From: Lachnospiraceae bacterium
GTDB lineage: Bacteria; Bacillota; Clostridia; Lachnospirales; Lachnospiraceae
Length of the DNA stretch: 64,000 nt
Assembly: GCA_024692715.1 (NCBI GenBank)
Contig: JAILMH010000068.1
Location: forward strand, 1-64,000
Reading direction: 5' to 3'
Shown: one piece after another, positions 9,285 to 17,740 of the stretch
Layout of the letters: every line of letters begins with the position of its first letter
How positions within the stretch are numbered: the first letter of the stretch is position 1
The notes under the pieces: generated by a model
Databases searched by the model: none
What the model saw: only the letters and a program-made list of their open reading frames with translations
Told to the model about the DNA's origin: nothing
Position numbers and translations under genes: made by a program

Positions 9285-9369
9285 GAATAATCATAATCTT
9301 AGTATAAACACCTGATAGCCTCTTGCTTCAGGGTGAGAGCTTCGCTCTGCTTTGTTTTCGTACTTGAAT

Positions 9370-9398
9370 AGATTACCACTATTAAATCACCGAGTCAA
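9370..9398 (-). promoter_or_regulatory. Sigma-A promoter of infC operon
   Basis: TTGACT-17 nt-TAATCT on minus strand. Confidence 0.8.
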
Positions 9399-9406
9399 GT
9401 ACTTTT

Positions 9407-11335
9407 TTATTTTTCTGCTGGCTTTTCTTCACGTCTTACACGATCACGGATTTCAGCTGACACTGCTTCGATGAATTCATCTACCGTCTTAGAACCTTCA
9501 TCTCCTTCATATCTTGAACGAACTGAAACCATTTCGCTCTCCTGCTCCTTGGCACCTACTACGAGCATGTAAGGAACTCTCTGAAGTGTAGCCTCTCTGA
9601 TCTTAAAGCCGATCTTCTCAGCTCTTTCATCCATTTCTACACGGATTCCTGCAGCCTTGATCTTATCTGTAACCTTCTTTGCATAATCAGAGAACTTGTC
9701 AGAAATAGGAAGTACTCTGACCTGTACCGGTGAAAGCCATGTAGGGAATTTTCCTGCATAGTTCTCTGTAAGAATTCCGATGAAACGCTCAACTGATCCA
9801 AATACAACTCTGTGGATCATTACAGGCTGATGTTCTTCACCATCTGCTCCGATATACTTAAGATCAAAGTTATGAGGAAGCTGGAAATCAAGCTGAATAG
9901 TTCCGCACTGCCATGTTCTCTTAAGGCAGTCCTCAAGGTGGAAATCAATCTTAGGGCCATAGAATGCGCCGTCTCCTTCATTGATCTCATAAGGGATACC
10001 CATCTTTTCAAGAGCATTCTTAAGACCGTTTGTAGCATTTTCCCAATCCTCATCAGATCCCATGTGATCCTCAGGCATTGTTGAAAGCTCTACTGTATAC
10101 TTAAACTCAAACTTCTCATAGAACTTATTGATAAGTTTTACGATATGTTCGATCTCAGCTTCGATCTGATCAGGTGCAACAAATTCATGCGCATCATCCT
10201 GATGGAAGCAGCGTACTCTCATAAGTCCATGAAGAGCACCTGATGCCTCATGACGGTGAACAAGTCCAACCTCCGCAAGTCTCATAGGAAGCTCTTTATA
10301 AGAGTGAGGCTGCATCTTATATACAAGAATTGATCCCGGGCAGTTCATAGGCTTGATGCAGAACGGCTGGTCATCAATAGTTGTTGAGTACATATTATCT
10401 TTGTAATGATCCCAGTGACCTGAAGTGATCCAGAGATTACGATCAAGCATAACAGGTGTCTCGATCTCCTGATATCCATTTGCGTAATGAACCTCTCTCC
10501 AGTATTTCATGAGCTCATTACGAAGGATCATTCCATTCGGGAGGAAGAATGGGAAGCCCGGTCCTTCATCTGTGAACATGAAGAGTCCCATTTCTTTACC
10601 GATCTTTCTGTGATCTCTCTTTTTAGCTTCCTCTAAGATGTAAAGATACTCGTCAAGATCTGCCTTCTTGGCAAATGCAGTACCATAGATACGGGTAAGC
10701 ATCTTATTCTTAGAATCACCTCTCCAGTATGCGCCTGCAAGCTTCATGAGCTTGAATGCTTTAACACCCTTTGTTGAAACAAGATGAGGTCCTGCGCAAA
10801 GATCTGTAAACTCGCCCTGCTTATAAAGGCTGATGACAGCATCTTCCGGAAGGTCTTCGATAAGCTGAACCTTATAAGGCTCGTTCTTTTCCTTAAAGAA
10901 CTTGATTGCTTCTTCCCTTGAAAGTTCAAAGCGCTCAAGCTTAAGATCTTCCTTGATGATCTTCTTCATCTCAGCTTCGATCTTTTCAAAATCATCTGTT
11001 GTAAGTGGTGTCGCACTGTCGACGTCATAATAGAAACCATCATCAACAGAAGGTCCGATGGCTAACTGAATCTCAGGATAGAGACGTTTCAGCGCCTGAG
11101 CAAGAACATGTGACGCAGTGTGCCTGATGGTTGCTAAACCACCCTTGGTATCTGCAGTGAGGATGTTCAGTGTGCAGTCTTCAGAGATAGTAGTTCGAAG
11201 ATCTACTCTCTCCCCATTAACTTCGCCTGCACAGGTATTACGTGCAAGACCTGCACTAATATCCTCGGCAATCTCAATTACTGTCTTAGGTTCGCTGTAC
11301 TCACGTACAGAGCCATCTTTTAATGTGACTTTCAT
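9407..11335 (-). CDS. thrS: Threonine--tRNA ligase
   Basis: TGS domain (MKVTLKDGSVREYSEPKT), RHTASHVLAQALK, class II aaRS motifs (KPMNCPGSILVYK, MIHRVVFGSVERFIGILTE); start placed at internal ATG with upstream GGAG. Confidence 0.98.
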   Translation of the reverse strand: MKVTLKDGSVREYSEPKTVIEIAEDISAGLARNTCAGEVNGERVDLRTTISEDCTLNILTADTKGGLATIRHTASHVLAQALKRLYPEIQLAIGPSVDDGFYYDVDSATPLTTDDFEKIEAEMKKIIKEDLKLERFELSREEAIKFFKEKNEPYKVQLIEDLPEDAVISLYKQGEFTDLCAGPHLVSTKGVKAFKLMKLAGAYWRGDSKNKMLTRIYGTAFAKKADLDEYLYILEEAKKRDHRKIGKEMGLFMFTDEGPGFPFFLPNGMILRNELMKYWREVHYANGYQEIETPVMLDRNLWITSGHWDHYKDNMYSTTIDDQPFCIKPMNCPGSILVYKMQPHSYKELPMRLAEVGLVHRHEASGALHGLMRVRCFHQDDAHEFVAPDQIEAEIEHIVKLINKFYEKFEFKYTVELSTMPEDHMGSDEDWENATNGLKNALEKMGIPYEINEGDGAFYGPKIDFHLEDCLKRTWQCGTIQLDFQLPHNFDLKYIGADGEEHQPVMIHRVVFGSVERFIGILTENYAGKFPTWLSPVQVRVLPISDKFSDYAKKVTDKIKAAGIRVEMDERAEKIGFKIREATLQRVPYMLVVGAKEQESEMVSVRSRYEGDEGSKTVDEFIEAVSAEIRDRVRREEKPAEK

Positions 11336-11358
11336 TTTTTCTCCTTTCCCGGCCAATG

Positions 11359-11416
11359 AAAACGCAGCCAACAACTCAACAGCTCTGCCGTTAAAGTCTT
11401 GACCTAATTGCGTTTT
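11359..11416 (-). promoter_or_regulatory. Structured thrS leader
   Basis: Stem AAAACGCA/TGCGTTTT enclosing AACGGC-AGA-GCTGTT hairpin; begins at the predicted transcription start. Confidence 0.45.
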
Positions 11417-11419
11417 GGT

Positions 11420-11448
11420 ATTATACGCACTGCATACCACCGGTTTAA
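11420..11448 (-). promoter_or_regulatory. Sigma-A promoter of thrS
   Basis: TTAAAC-17 nt-TATAAT on minus strand. Confidence 0.75.
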
Positions 11449-11476
11449 GTTTTATTAAATTATATTTATCATAACA

Positions 11477-11503
11477 AAAGCTCAGGATACCTTCCTGAGC
11501 TTT
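11477..11503 (-). terminator. Terminator downstream of SEC-C gene
   Basis: AAAGCTCAGGA-AGGTA-TCCTGAGCTTT. Confidence 0.7.
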
Positions 11504-11536
11504 CGTTTGATATCTTTATTGATTCACAGATAAAAT

Positions 11537-12046
11537 TTATGCATTCTTGCCATGACAGAACTTATACTTCTTACCACTTCCGCAAGGACATGGATCATTT
11601 CTGCCGACCTTTTTCTCACCACGAACAAAAGTCTGTGAGCGCTTCTGCTCCTTATAGTACTGTTCTTTTTCTTCAGGTGTGAAGATGTTGTTCCACTCTT
11701 CAAGGCCAAAGAGCCAATCAGCCTTGGCTGCAACCATGTTCTTGTAAAGCTTTACCTTGTCGAAACCAAGAGAAACAACTGTATCCTCTTCCATATTCTC
11801 AATATCGTTCTCGATCTTGAGGGACTCCTGGATACCATCGAGGAAGCCTGTCATTGTCATAATGTCAACGCCATACTTCTCAGCAAGTTCTTTAACAGTT
11901 CCCTTAACCTCTTCATCAGGGTTCTTAAGAAGGATAGCGTAGATATCACGCTCTTTCATGAAATAATCCTTCCAAAGTCTCTGAAGATCACCTTTATTTG
12001 CCGTTGGAGAGTAAGCCATATCTCTCCACTGTTCTAACAGTGCCAT
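11537..12046 (-). CDS. SEC-C metal-binding domain protein
   Basis: C-terminal [25 protein letters not shown] motif. Confidence 0.9.
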   Translation of the reverse strand: MALLEQWRDMAYSPTANKGDLQRLWKDYFMKERDIYAILLKNPDEEVKGTVKELAEKYGVDIMTMTGFLDGIQESLKIENDIENMEEDTVVSLGFDKVKLYKNMVAAKADWLFGLEEWNNIFTPEEKEQYYKEQKRSQTFVRGEKKVGRNDPCPCGSGKKYKFCHGKNA

Positions 12047-12155
12047 AGTTTTATAAATCCTCCATATAAATATCGTTACATGATTATTTTTGCTTTTTCA
12101 GCGGTACATGGTATTATATAATAAATTTAAAAAAAATGAAAGTCAGGTTTTTATC

Positions 12156-12401
12156 ATGTTCAAGCGAATCTCTGCAATTATTGGAATCATTATTCTCGCA
12201 GCCCTTTATATTACAGCACTTGCAGCAGCCCTTACGGGAAGTCCCGCTGCCGGAAAAATATTTATCGCAAGTATCATGTGCACCGTTTTCATTCCTGTAA
12301 TGATCCATATGCTGCTGATGATGAATAATGCCCGCAAAGGTAAATCCTGGATGGATGAACCTTACTCATACCGTGAAAAGAAAGACAAAAACGATCACTG
12401 A
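12156..12401 (+). CDS. Small membrane protein of unknown function
   Basis: Two hydrophobic helices (ISAIIGIIILAALYITALAAAL; IFIASIMCTVFIPVMIHMLLMM); start at internal ATG of track ORF. Confidence 0.6.
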   Translation: MFKRISAIIGIIILAALYITALAAALTGSPAAGKIFIASIMCTVFIPVMIHMLLMMNNARKGKSWMDEPYSYREKKDKNDH

Positions 12402-14125
12402 TAATTCTTTATGATTATCTGTATATTCCTACTGCCGCGGAATTCATTGATATCCGGGCTGTAGGTTATAGAGATCACCGGATGGTCCAGGATATAATTT
12501 TCCAAGCCTTCCGCATCTCCAAAATACACCGCATCCATCTTTACACCGCTTCCGTCATCAGCTGTGCACTTATAGACATTTCTGTTCTTTCCAAGAACTC
12601 TTCCGCCGGTTATACTTACATTTTTCTCGGCAAAAAGCGCTCTCTCATTCGATGTCCCGCACGGTTCCAAAAGTTTTAATTCTTCCGCAAAACCTATTGT
12701 CGCATATTTAAGCGGCATTACCATGTCTATCTTTATCTTTGCCGCAAGCTCATCTTCTGTAAGTGTGCAGTTCTCATTGAGTCTTTTTCTGAATTCATCC
12801 ACCCTGTCAAGCTCAAGTGAAAGTCCCGCTGCCATGGCATGACCTCCAAATTTAATGAATATATCACTGACCTTTGTCATTTCTTCATACATATTATATT
12901 CATCTATCGAACGTCCTGAGCCTTTGGCGCAGGTCTCTCCTTCTGAAGTCTTACCCATTGTCAGTATAAATGTCGGTTTTCCTGTACGTTCTCTCACTTT
13001 ACCGGCTACTATCCCGGCTATCGACTCATGCGCATCAGGGAGAAGTATAACAAGTACACGGTCATTTTCTCTTTCCGGTGAACAGGCTTCATCCATCGCC
13101 GCTATTACACCCTGCTCCGTAAGATTCTTTCTGGACTCATTCATTTCTTTAAGCATCACTGCGTATGAATGCGCCGATGATTCGTCCTGTGCAAGAAGAA
13201 GCTGAAGTGCATTTTCTGCAGAATCAAGTCTTCCTGTGGCATTAAGACACGGTCCCAGAATAAATCCCACATGATAAGGTGAAAGCGTATTTTCTGTAAG
13301 CTCATTTATCCCGATCAATGCCTGCATCCCGATATTTGTCGTATTTTCAAGTCTTTTAAGACCGTTTTTCACAAGTGTTCTGTTCTCACCTGTAAGCGGC
13401 ATTACGTCACCGATAGTAGCGAACGCTGCTATCTCATAAAAATCATTATCTGCCGGAACCGGAATTCCCATCGTATCCAAAAGATCCAAAACCACTTTCC
13501 AGGCTACGACTGCTCCGCATATTTCTTTATACGGTGTCTCATCTCCGGCTCTGTGAGGGTCTACTATGGCTTCTGCTCTTACAAGCTTTTCTATTTTTTC
13601 ACCATTTTCCTCATAAAAAGGGACCTGATGATGATCCGTGACCAGCACCGTCATTCCCAATTCAACTGCAAGCTCTATCTCATTTATTGCAGCTATTCCA
13701 TTATCACAGGTGATTATCGTATCAATTCCGGCGTCTTTAGCATCTCTTATCAGCTTGTCATTCAATCCGTAGCCGTCTTTAACACGATGCGGTATGACAT
13801 GGTCAACTGTTCCGCCGGCCATTCGTATGCCCTTCATCAAAATGTATGTTGAGCATACACCGTCAATGTCATAATCTCCTATAACACGTATTTTAACTCC
13901 ACTTTTTATCTTTCCTGCAAGTATCTCAACAAGCTTTTCACAGTCTTTCATGACTATTCCGTCTGTCAGCTGGGCTTTCTCCGAATGCAGAAAAGCCGCG
14001 GCATCAACATCACTGTCGATTCCGCGGTTACGCATTATACGGGCGATCATTGGAGACACGCCCCAGCGTGCTCCAAGTTCCCTGTAATCACCTGATTTAG
14101 TTGTTACAAACCATTTTTCTTTCAT
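12395..14125 (-). CDS. recJ: Single-stranded-DNA-specific exonuclease RecJ
   Basis: DHH motifs (RVIGDYDIDGVCSTYIL, VTDHHQVP, VDPHR), DHHA1 region (FGGHAMAAGLSL). Confidence 0.95.
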   Translation of the reverse strand: MKEKWFVTTKSGDYRELGARWGVSPMIARIMRNRGIDSDVDAAAFLHSEKAQLTDGIVMKDCEKLVEILAGKIKSGVKIRVIGDYDIDGVCSTYILMKGIRMAGGTVDHVIPHRVKDGYGLNDKLIRDAKDAGIDTIITCDNGIAAINEIELAVELGMTVLVTDHHQVPFYEENGEKIEKLVRAEAIVDPHRAGDETPYKEICGAVVAWKVVLDLLDTMGIPVPADNDFYEIAAFATIGDVMPLTGENRTLVKNGLKRLENTTNIGMQALIGINELTENTLSPYHVGFILGPCLNATGRLDSAENALQLLLAQDESSAHSYAVMLKEMNESRKNLTEQGVIAAMDEACSPERENDRVLVILLPDAHESIAGIVAGKVRERTGKPTFILTMGKTSEGETCAKGSGRSIDEYNMYEEMTKVSDIFIKFGGHAMAAGLSLELDRVDEFRKRLNENCTLTEDELAAKIKIDMVMPLKYATIGFAEELKLLEPCGTSNERALFAEKNVSITGGRVLGKNRNVYKCTADDGSGVKMDAVYFGDAEGLENYILDHPVISITYSPDINEFRGSRNIQIIIKNYQ

Positions 14126-15534
14126 GCGCCTTCTTCTGTAGCTTCTTTTTCCTGTTCTTCTGCGTCAGCAAGTGCTGCCTTGATCATGATCGCGCACTCA
14201 ATTCTCTTTCTCTGAAGATCGCAGCCAAGTTTATAGTTACCTGTAAGACTTCCTGTTGAATGCCATGAATTAGCTGCACATCCACCTGAGCAATAGAACT
14301 TGGCAAAGCAGTTTCTGCATTCCGGCTTAGCATATACATTACATCTTCCGAACTCTTCACCGATCTCAGGATTCTTAATGCCTTCGAATACATTACCCAT
14401 AAGGAATTTCTCCTCGCCGACAAACTGGTGACAAGGATAAATATCTCCCCAAGGTGTTACCGCAATATATTCTCCGCCTGAACCACAGCCTGAAAGTCTC
14501 TTTGCGATACATGGACCGCCTTCGAGGTCGATCATGAAGTGGAAGAAATTGATAAATCTTCCTGCTTTACGTCTCTTTATGATCTCCTTTGCAAGAATAT
14601 CATACTGCTCAAGAAGTGTAGGTACATCCTCTTCTCTAAGTGCATAATCTTCCTTAGGATCACAAACTACAGGCTCAACAGAGATCTGCTCGAATCCAAG
14701 GTCGTGAAGATGAAGAACGTCCTGAGCGAAATCAAGATTATTATGTGTATATGTTCCACGCACATAATAATTTGTCTGATTTCGGCTCTCAGCAGCCTTC
14801 TGGAACTTAGGCACGATAAGATCATAAGATGATACGTTCTTATTTGCTGTAGGTCTCATAAGATCATGGATCTTCTTACGGCCATCGATAGAGAGAACGA
14901 GATTTCCCATCTCTTTGTTTGCAAATTCAAGAATTTCATCGTTTAAGAGTACACCGTTTGTTGTAAGTGTGAAACGGAACTTTTTATTTCTGATCTTTTC
15001 CTGTGAACGTCCATATGCAACGAGCTTTTTAACAACATCAAAGTTCATTGTCGGCTCGCCGCCAAAGAAGTCAACCTCAAGGTTTACGCGGTTGCCTGAG
15101 TGATCCATAAGATAATCAAGCGCCTGCTTACCTACCTCATAGCTCATCATAGCACGACGTCCATGATATTCTCCTTCTTCAGCAAAACAATATTTACAGC
15201 GAAGGTTACAATCGTGAGCTATATGGAGGCACATAGCCTTTACGATGTGATCCTTTACTTTTCGTTCTGTGAATTTATCAACGTAGTCCTCATAGATATC
15301 CTTTGTATAGAGGGAGCCGGCCTCAGCAAGTTCTCTGATCTCTTCTGCAACTTCTTTGATATCTGCATCAGAATACTTGCCGGATGTCTTCTCTCTAAGC
15401 TCTTCTACTGTAGCATCAAGATTGTCTTCCATCAGAGGAATAAGATCGTAAACAATCTCATCAACCACATGTACTGCTCCGGAGTTAACGTCCATTACAA
15501 TGTTATATCCATTATTTTTATATTCGTGAATCAT
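14122..15534 (-). CDS. scfB: SCIFF peptide maturase, radical SAM/SPASM thioether-forming
   Basis: CNLRCKYCFAEEGEYHGRRAMMSYEVGKQALDYLMDHSG, SPASM Cys cluster (CRNCFAKFYCSGGCAANSW); adjacent SCIFF precursor. Confidence 0.93.
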   Translation of the reverse strand: MIHEYKNNGYNIVMDVNSGAVHVVDEIVYDLIPLMEDNLDATVEELREKTSGKYSDADIKEVAEEIRELAEAGSLYTKDIYEDYVDKFTERKVKDHIVKAMCLHIAHDCNLRCKYCFAEEGEYHGRRAMMSYEVGKQALDYLMDHSGNRVNLEVDFFGGEPTMNFDVVKKLVAYGRSQEKIRNKKFRFTLTTNGVLLNDEILEFANKEMGNLVLSIDGRKKIHDLMRPTANKNVSSYDLIVPKFQKAAESRNQTNYYVRGTYTHNNLDFAQDVLHLHDLGFEQISVEPVVCDPKEDYALREEDVPTLLEQYDILAKEIIKRRKAGRFINFFHFMIDLEGGPCIAKRLSGCGSGGEYIAVTPWGDIYPCHQFVGEEKFLMGNVFEGIKNPEIGEEFGRCNVYAKPECRNCFAKFYCSGGCAANSWHSTGSLTGNYKLGCDLQRKRIECAIMIKAALADAEEQEKEATEEGA

Positions 15535-15577
15535 ACTAACCTTTCATTACAACTAATACTTAGATGTCATACATAAA

Positions 15578-15609
15578 GGCGCGAATGATTATGATTAATC
15601 TTTCGCGCC
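15578..15609 (-). terminator. Hairpin between scfA and scfB, possible partial terminator or processing site
   Basis: Minus GGCGCGAA-N16-TTCGCGCC followed by TTTATG; no long U tract. Confidence 0.5.
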
Positions 15610-15635
15610 CCTGTCTGCATATTGAACAGAATCTA

Positions 15636-15782
15636 TTATCTATTCTTGTTTTCGCAGGACTGGTTTCCTACTGTGCAGCTTGTCTTGCATGCTGACTGGC
15701 AAGAAGTCTGGCACTCGCCGCATCCGCCTGTTGTCATGCTCTTCTTATAATCTCTTGTGTTTAAAGTCTTTACATGCTTCAT
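15636..15782 (-). CDS. scfA: SCIFF ranthipeptide precursor (six cysteines), 48 aa
   Basis: Manual translation MKHVKTLNTRDYKKSMTTGGCGECQTSCQSACKTSCTVGNQSCENKNR; GGAGG RBS upstream; shorter than the ORF-track cutoff. Confidence 0.95.
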   Translation of the reverse strand: MKHVKTLNTRDYKKSMTTGGCGECQTSCQSACKTSCTVGNQSCENKNR

Positions 15783-15870
15783 ATTAAATTCCTCCTTAAA
15801 ACATTGATAAACACACTTTAAAAAATTATATCACAACACATGTTTGCTGAAAAGGTATGAATTTTCACCG

Positions 15871-16986
15871 TTATACCAGCTTTGTGTGCTGCGTGCCTTT
15901 TATTTTGTATGCTATAACTTTATCAAGGTCCACATTTTCAACTGCTCTAAAGATATTTTCCTCTACATCCGGATTCTCTTTTGTCAGTCTTGCAATAAGC
16001 TTTTTAGTTTCAATACGCTTTGAGATATTTTCCTCTGTACCGCACTCCGCACATGCCTCTGTGAACTTACATGCGCACTGAAGAAAATAAAGTTTATTGG
16101 AATCTCTCCAGGCTTTAATATCCTCTTCTCTTACAAGATACAATGGCCTTATGAGCTCCATTCCGGGATGATTGGTACTTCTAAGCTTAGGCATCATTGT
16201 CTGGATCTGGCCGCCATAAAGCATACTCATGAGTATCGTCTCTATGACGTCATCATAATGGTGGCCAAGCGCTATCTTATTGCAGCCAAGATCTCTGGCA
16301 TAATTATATAGATAACCTCGTCTCATACGTGCACAAAGATAACACGGAGACTTCTCGATAGTGAAAACAGAATTAAATATATCCGTTTCAAAAATCTGTG
16401 CCGGAATTTTAAGCTTTCCGGCATTTTCCTCAAGAACTCTCCTGTTCGCAGAGCTGTATCCCGGATCCATGGCAATATATTTAACCTCAAAGTTTATTTC
16501 GGATCTTTCTTTGTATATCTGAAATAATTTTGACAAAAGCATACTGTCTTTTCCGCCGGAAATACATACTGCAATACAATCTCCCGGGCTTATTAGCTCG
16601 TATTTCTCTATCGCCTCTGCAAATTTGTCATAAATAACTTCTTTATAATCCGTATCAAGACTGCAGGCTACTTCAGCCGCAACATCGTCAGCGCTTCTTT
16701 TTCTCATGCTTTCCAGAAGCCACTCTACGAATCCTCCCTTTATGCTATAGGCTTTTCTGCCCTTAGCTTCAAGTTTCTCTGCAACTGTTTTGCTGAATTT
16801 ACCGTTTCCGCAGTAGACGATCAGTTTTTTCCCGCTGCACTCCGGCACTTCTTCTAAAAGCTCTGCCGCCTTCACAGCCTCGGCACCGGGGATCACACCT
16901 CTTTCAACTTCGTCGTCATCTCTGACGTCAATAAGCCTGTAGCTGCCATCTTCAAGAGCATTTACTTCTTTTACTGTAATTTCCAT
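15871..16986 (-). CDS. Rhodanese domain fused to TtcA-like PP-loop ATPase
   Basis: N-terminal rhodanese (RLIDVRDDDEVERGVIPGA, IVYCGNGKFSKT) then PP-loop CISGGKDSMLLSKL and SPCYLCARMRRGYLYNYARDLGCNKIALGHHYDD. Confidence 0.88.
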   Translation of the reverse strand: MEITVKEVNALEDGSYRLIDVRDDDEVERGVIPGAEAVKAAELLEEVPECSGKKLIVYCGNGKFSKTVAEKLEAKGRKAYSIKGGFVEWLLESMRKRSADDVAAEVACSLDTDYKEVIYDKFAEAIEKYELISPGDCIAVCISGGKDSMLLSKLFQIYKERSEINFEVKYIAMDPGYSSANRRVLEENAGKLKIPAQIFETDIFNSVFTIEKSPCYLCARMRRGYLYNYARDLGCNKIALGHHYDDVIETILMSMLYGGQIQTMMPKLRSTNHPGMELIRPLYLVREEDIKAWRDSNKLYFLQCACKFTEACAECGTEENISKRIETKKLIARLTKENPDVEENIFRAVENVDLDKVIAYKIKGTQHTKLV

Positions 16987-17005
16987 AAAACTTTAGATCT
17001 CACTT

Positions 17006-17740
17006 TTAATGAACTGACGCAAGGTCCTTAATAACTTCTCCGCCTATTATCAAACCGACAACCGAAGGTACAAATGCAATACTTCCGGGAATGCTTTTTC
17101 TCACGCTTCCGCTTTCCTCCGAACTTTCGCCTTCTTTATACAGACTTACAGGCTGTTCTTCAGAATATACCACTTTTAGCTTTTCAATTCCGCGCTTTTT
17201 TAACTCTCTGCGCATAACTTTTGCCAAAGGGCACACCTTCGTCTTATAAATATCTGCCACTTTGAACGCAGTAGGATCAAGCTTATTTCCTGCTCCCATG
17301 CTGCTTATCACAGGTGTTCCTGCTTTATCAGACTGCATGATTATCTCGATCTTCGCCGTAACAGTATCTACTGCATCAACCACATAATCATAATCTCTAA
17401 AGTCAAACTCTCCCGCGGTTTCCGGAAGGAAAAAGCAATTGTGCGCAGTCACTCTGCATTCCGGGTTGATATCATGAATCCTCTCTTTCATAACTTCTGT
17501 CTTATATCTTCCGACTGTTTTCTGCGTGGCAATTATCTGCCTGTTAAGATTAGAGAGATCAACAGTATCTTTATCTATAATATCTATTGCGCCGACACCA
17601 CTTCTTGCAAGTGCTTCGCAGACATAACCTCCGACTCCGCCGACTCCAAATACTGCAACCCTTGAATTACTCAGCTTTTCCATAGCTTTACTGCCTAAAA
17701 CAAGCTGTGTCCTAGAAAACTGTTTCCACATTTGCCTCAA
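17006..17740 (-). CDS. tcdA: ThiF/MoeB/HesA-family E1-like protein, TcdA-type
   Basis: VAVFGVGGVGGYVCEALARSGVGAIDIIDKDTVDLSNLNRQ. Confidence 0.9.
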   Translation of the reverse strand: MRQMWKQFSRTQLVLGSKAMEKLSNSRVAVFGVGGVGGYVCEALARSGVGAIDIIDKDTVDLSNLNRQIIATQKTVGRYKTEVMKERIHDINPECRVTAHNCFFLPETAGEFDFRDYDYVVDAVDTVTAKIEIIMQSDKAGTPVISSMGAGNKLDPTAFKVADIYKTKVCPLAKVMRRELKKRGIEKLKVVYSEEQPVSLYKEGESSEESGSVRKSIPGSIAFVPSVVGLIIGGEVIKDLASVH

